This document shows, one piece after another, positions 62,875 to 64,000 of a DNA stretch of 64,000 nt. The stretch lies in contig NZ_CP070973.1 in assembly GCF_017086405.1 (NCBI RefSeq), positions 2,046,001-2,110,000 of the forward strand, read 5' to 3'. Under the pieces are notes generated by a model that had not been told where the DNA came from, did not search any database, and saw only the letters and a program-made list of their open reading frames with translations. Position 1 is the stretch's first letter. Every line of letters starts with the position of its first letter. Position numbers and translations under genes: made by a program. Source of the stretch: Mycobacterium gordonae (GTDB taxonomy: Bacteria > Actinomycetota > Actinomycetes > Mycobacteriales > Mycobacteriaceae).

Positions 62875-62952
62875 TACCCCGGCCGGGTCAGCCGCCCGCG
62901 GCGCATTGAGTACACTCTTTAGAGATTCACCAGCGCCGCGAGGAGGACCCGC

Positions 62953-64000
62953 ATGGGTATCGCACTGACCGACGACCATCGCGAACTCGCCGAGGTGGCG
63001 CGCGGGTTTCTGACGTCCCAGAAGGCGCGCGCGGCGGCGCGGTCGCTGCTCGACGCGCCGGAGGAGGCGCGGCCCTCGTTCTGGCAGGGCTTCGTCGAAC
63101 TGGGCTGGCTCGGTCTGCACATCGCCGAGGAGCATGGCGGATCTGGTTACGGCCTGCCCGAACTGGTGGTGGTGATCGAAGAACTCGGCCGCGCGGTGGC
63201 CCCTGGGCCGTTCGTGCCTACCGTCATCGCCTCGGCGGTGATCGCCCACGCCGGGACCGCCGCTCAGCAGTCCCGGCTGTTGCCGGGCCTGATCGACGGA
63301 ACCGTTGCCGCGGGGGTCGGTCTGGTTGGGAGCGTTCGGGTTTCGAACGGCGTTGCCGACGGGGAGGCCGGGATCGTGCTCGGCGCCGGGTTGGCGGACC
63401 TGCTGGTGCTCACTGCCGGTGACGACGTGCTGGTGCTGAACCGCGGACGGTCCGGCATCTCCGTCGAGGTGCCGGAGAACCTCGACCCGACCCGACGCTC
63501 CGGCCGCGTTCGACTGGATAACGTCACCGTGACCGACGACGACATCCTGTCCGGCGCGGCCGCCTCGGCCCTGGCCCGGGCGCGGACGCTGCTGGCCGCC
63601 GAGGCCGTCGGCGGTGCGACCGACTGTGTCGAATCGGCGGTCGAATATGCCAAGGTGCGCAAGCAGTTCGGCCGCACCATCGCGACTTTCCAAGCCGTGA
63701 AACATCATTGCGCGAACATGCTGGTGGCGGCGGAGTCTGCGCTGGCCGCCGTGTGGGATGCCGCCCGCGCGGCGTCGGAGAACGAAGAGCAGTTCCGGTT
63801 GGTCTCGGCCGTCGCCGCCACACTGGCCTGCCCCGCCTACGCGCGGAATGCGGAGCTCAACATTCAGGTGCACGGTGGCATCGGCTTCACCTGGGAGCAC
63901 GACGCGCATCTGCATCTGCGCCGCGCCCTGGTCACCTCAGCCCTGCTGGGCGGTGACGCGCCGGCCAGTGACGTCTTCGATCTCACCGCGGCCGGAGTCG
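62953..64000 (+). CDS. Acyl-CoA dehydrogenase, 3' end beyond the window (FadE22-like)
   Basis: At least 349 residues are present. The protein has the acyl-CoA dehydrogenase N-terminal helices (LTDDHRELAEVARGFLTSQKARAAAR), AEEHGGSGYGLPELVVVIEELGRAVAP, and later RTLLAAEAVGGATDCVESAVEYAKVRKQFGRTIATFQAVKH and IQVHGGIGFTWEHDAHLHLRRA. Position after an SDR and ligB recalls Rv3061c (fadE22), which is a double-length dehydrogenase; whether this one is double cannot be seen. ATG 62953 has GAGGAGG at a good distance. Confidence 0.9.
   Translation, partial: MGIALTDDHRELAEVARGFLTSQKARAAARSLLDAPEEARPSFWQGFVELGWLGLHIAEEHGGSGYGLPELVVVIEELGRAVAPGPFVPTVIASAVIAHAGTAAQQSRLLPGLIDGTVAAGVGLVGSVRVSNGVADGEAGIVLGAGLADLLVLTAGDDVLVLNRGRSGISVEVPENLDPTRRSGRVRLDNVTVTDDDILSGAAASALARARTLLAAEAVGGATDCVESAVEYAKVRKQFGRTIATFQAVKHHCANMLVAAESALAAVWDAARAASENEEQFRLVSAVAATLACPAYARNAELNIQVHGGIGFTWEHDAHLHLRRALVTSALLGGDAPASDVFDLTAAGV

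Overview
The window looks like a chromosomal segment of a non-tuberculous Mycobacterium/Mycolicibacterium. It is GC-rich, uses many GTG and some TTG starts, and carries mycobacterial marker families: an MspA-like porin, LigB, the Mmr efflux pump with its TetR repressor, a Rv2525c-like DUF1906 protein, 13E12-type HNH/DUF222 sequence, an Mce fragment and a MbtK-like acyltransferase. From what I know of M. tuberculosis, both ends match its Rv3061c-Rv3072c neighbourhood in inverted orientation. The left end has DUF190, crcB, crcB and pgm. The right end has TetR, mmr, then cstA, ligB and an acyl-CoA dehydrogenase. In the compact M. tuberculosis arrangement pgm and the mmr regulator lie close together; here about 46 kb separates them.

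Layout. 1-4.3 kb: conserved block (acyltransferase, DUF190, two crcB, pgm). 4.4-5.9 kb: tRNA-Ala(GGC) with a wrecked tyrosine-integrase C-terminus directly behind it, an ankyrin gene and a decayed integrase N-terminus, which look like the scar of an integrated element. 5.9-34.4 kb: a catabolic region with crotonase, Zn-alcohol dehydrogenase, HSD10-like SDR, acyl-CoA dehydrogenase, PHA synthase plus MaoC hydratase, a ferredoxin plus an FNR/phytoene-desaturase-like fusion, GAF-LuxR and PucR regulators, P450, an SDR/Rieske oxygenase/reductase operon, two tandem PhaZ-like depolymerases, an AlkK-like acyl-CoA ligase, an aldehyde dehydrogenase and a membrane-anchored MalT-like ATPase without a DNA-binding domain. 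34.5-36.9 kb: a frameshifted aromatic monooxygenase with two small intact companions. 37-50 kb: DoxX/TetR, a DUF1906 enzyme, RNase HI, small proteins, a broken APC permease, glycogen phosphorylase, a TetR and a HelD-type ATPase. 49.6-64 kb: CD225-like protein, TetR/mmr, DoxX, SDR, MspA-like porin, nitroreductase/Hsp70-like pair, methyltransferase, cstA, ligB, SDR and an incomplete acyl-CoA dehydrogenase.

How it may work together (inference): the 6-34 kb genes can be read as a route from a hydrophobic alcohol or ring substrate (P450 and Rieske oxygenation), through alcohol and aldehyde dehydrogenases to an acid, activation by the AlkK-like ligase, beta-oxidation, and diversion of (R)-3-hydroxyacyl-CoA by the MaoC hydratase into polyhydroxyalkanoate made by PhaC and mobilised by the two PhaZ-like hydrolases. 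Several candidate operators are visible, the clearest being a two-tier palindrome before mmr, paired 18-bp operators around the DoxX/TetR genes, and a perfect 18-bp palindrome before the DUF1906 gene.

At least six gene relics are present (integrase C- and N-terminal pieces, HNH endonuclease, FAD monooxygenase, APC permease, Mce fragment). No CRISPR array, rRNA or intact insertion sequence was seen. All assignments come from reading motifs and from remembered family sequences; no database search was run.
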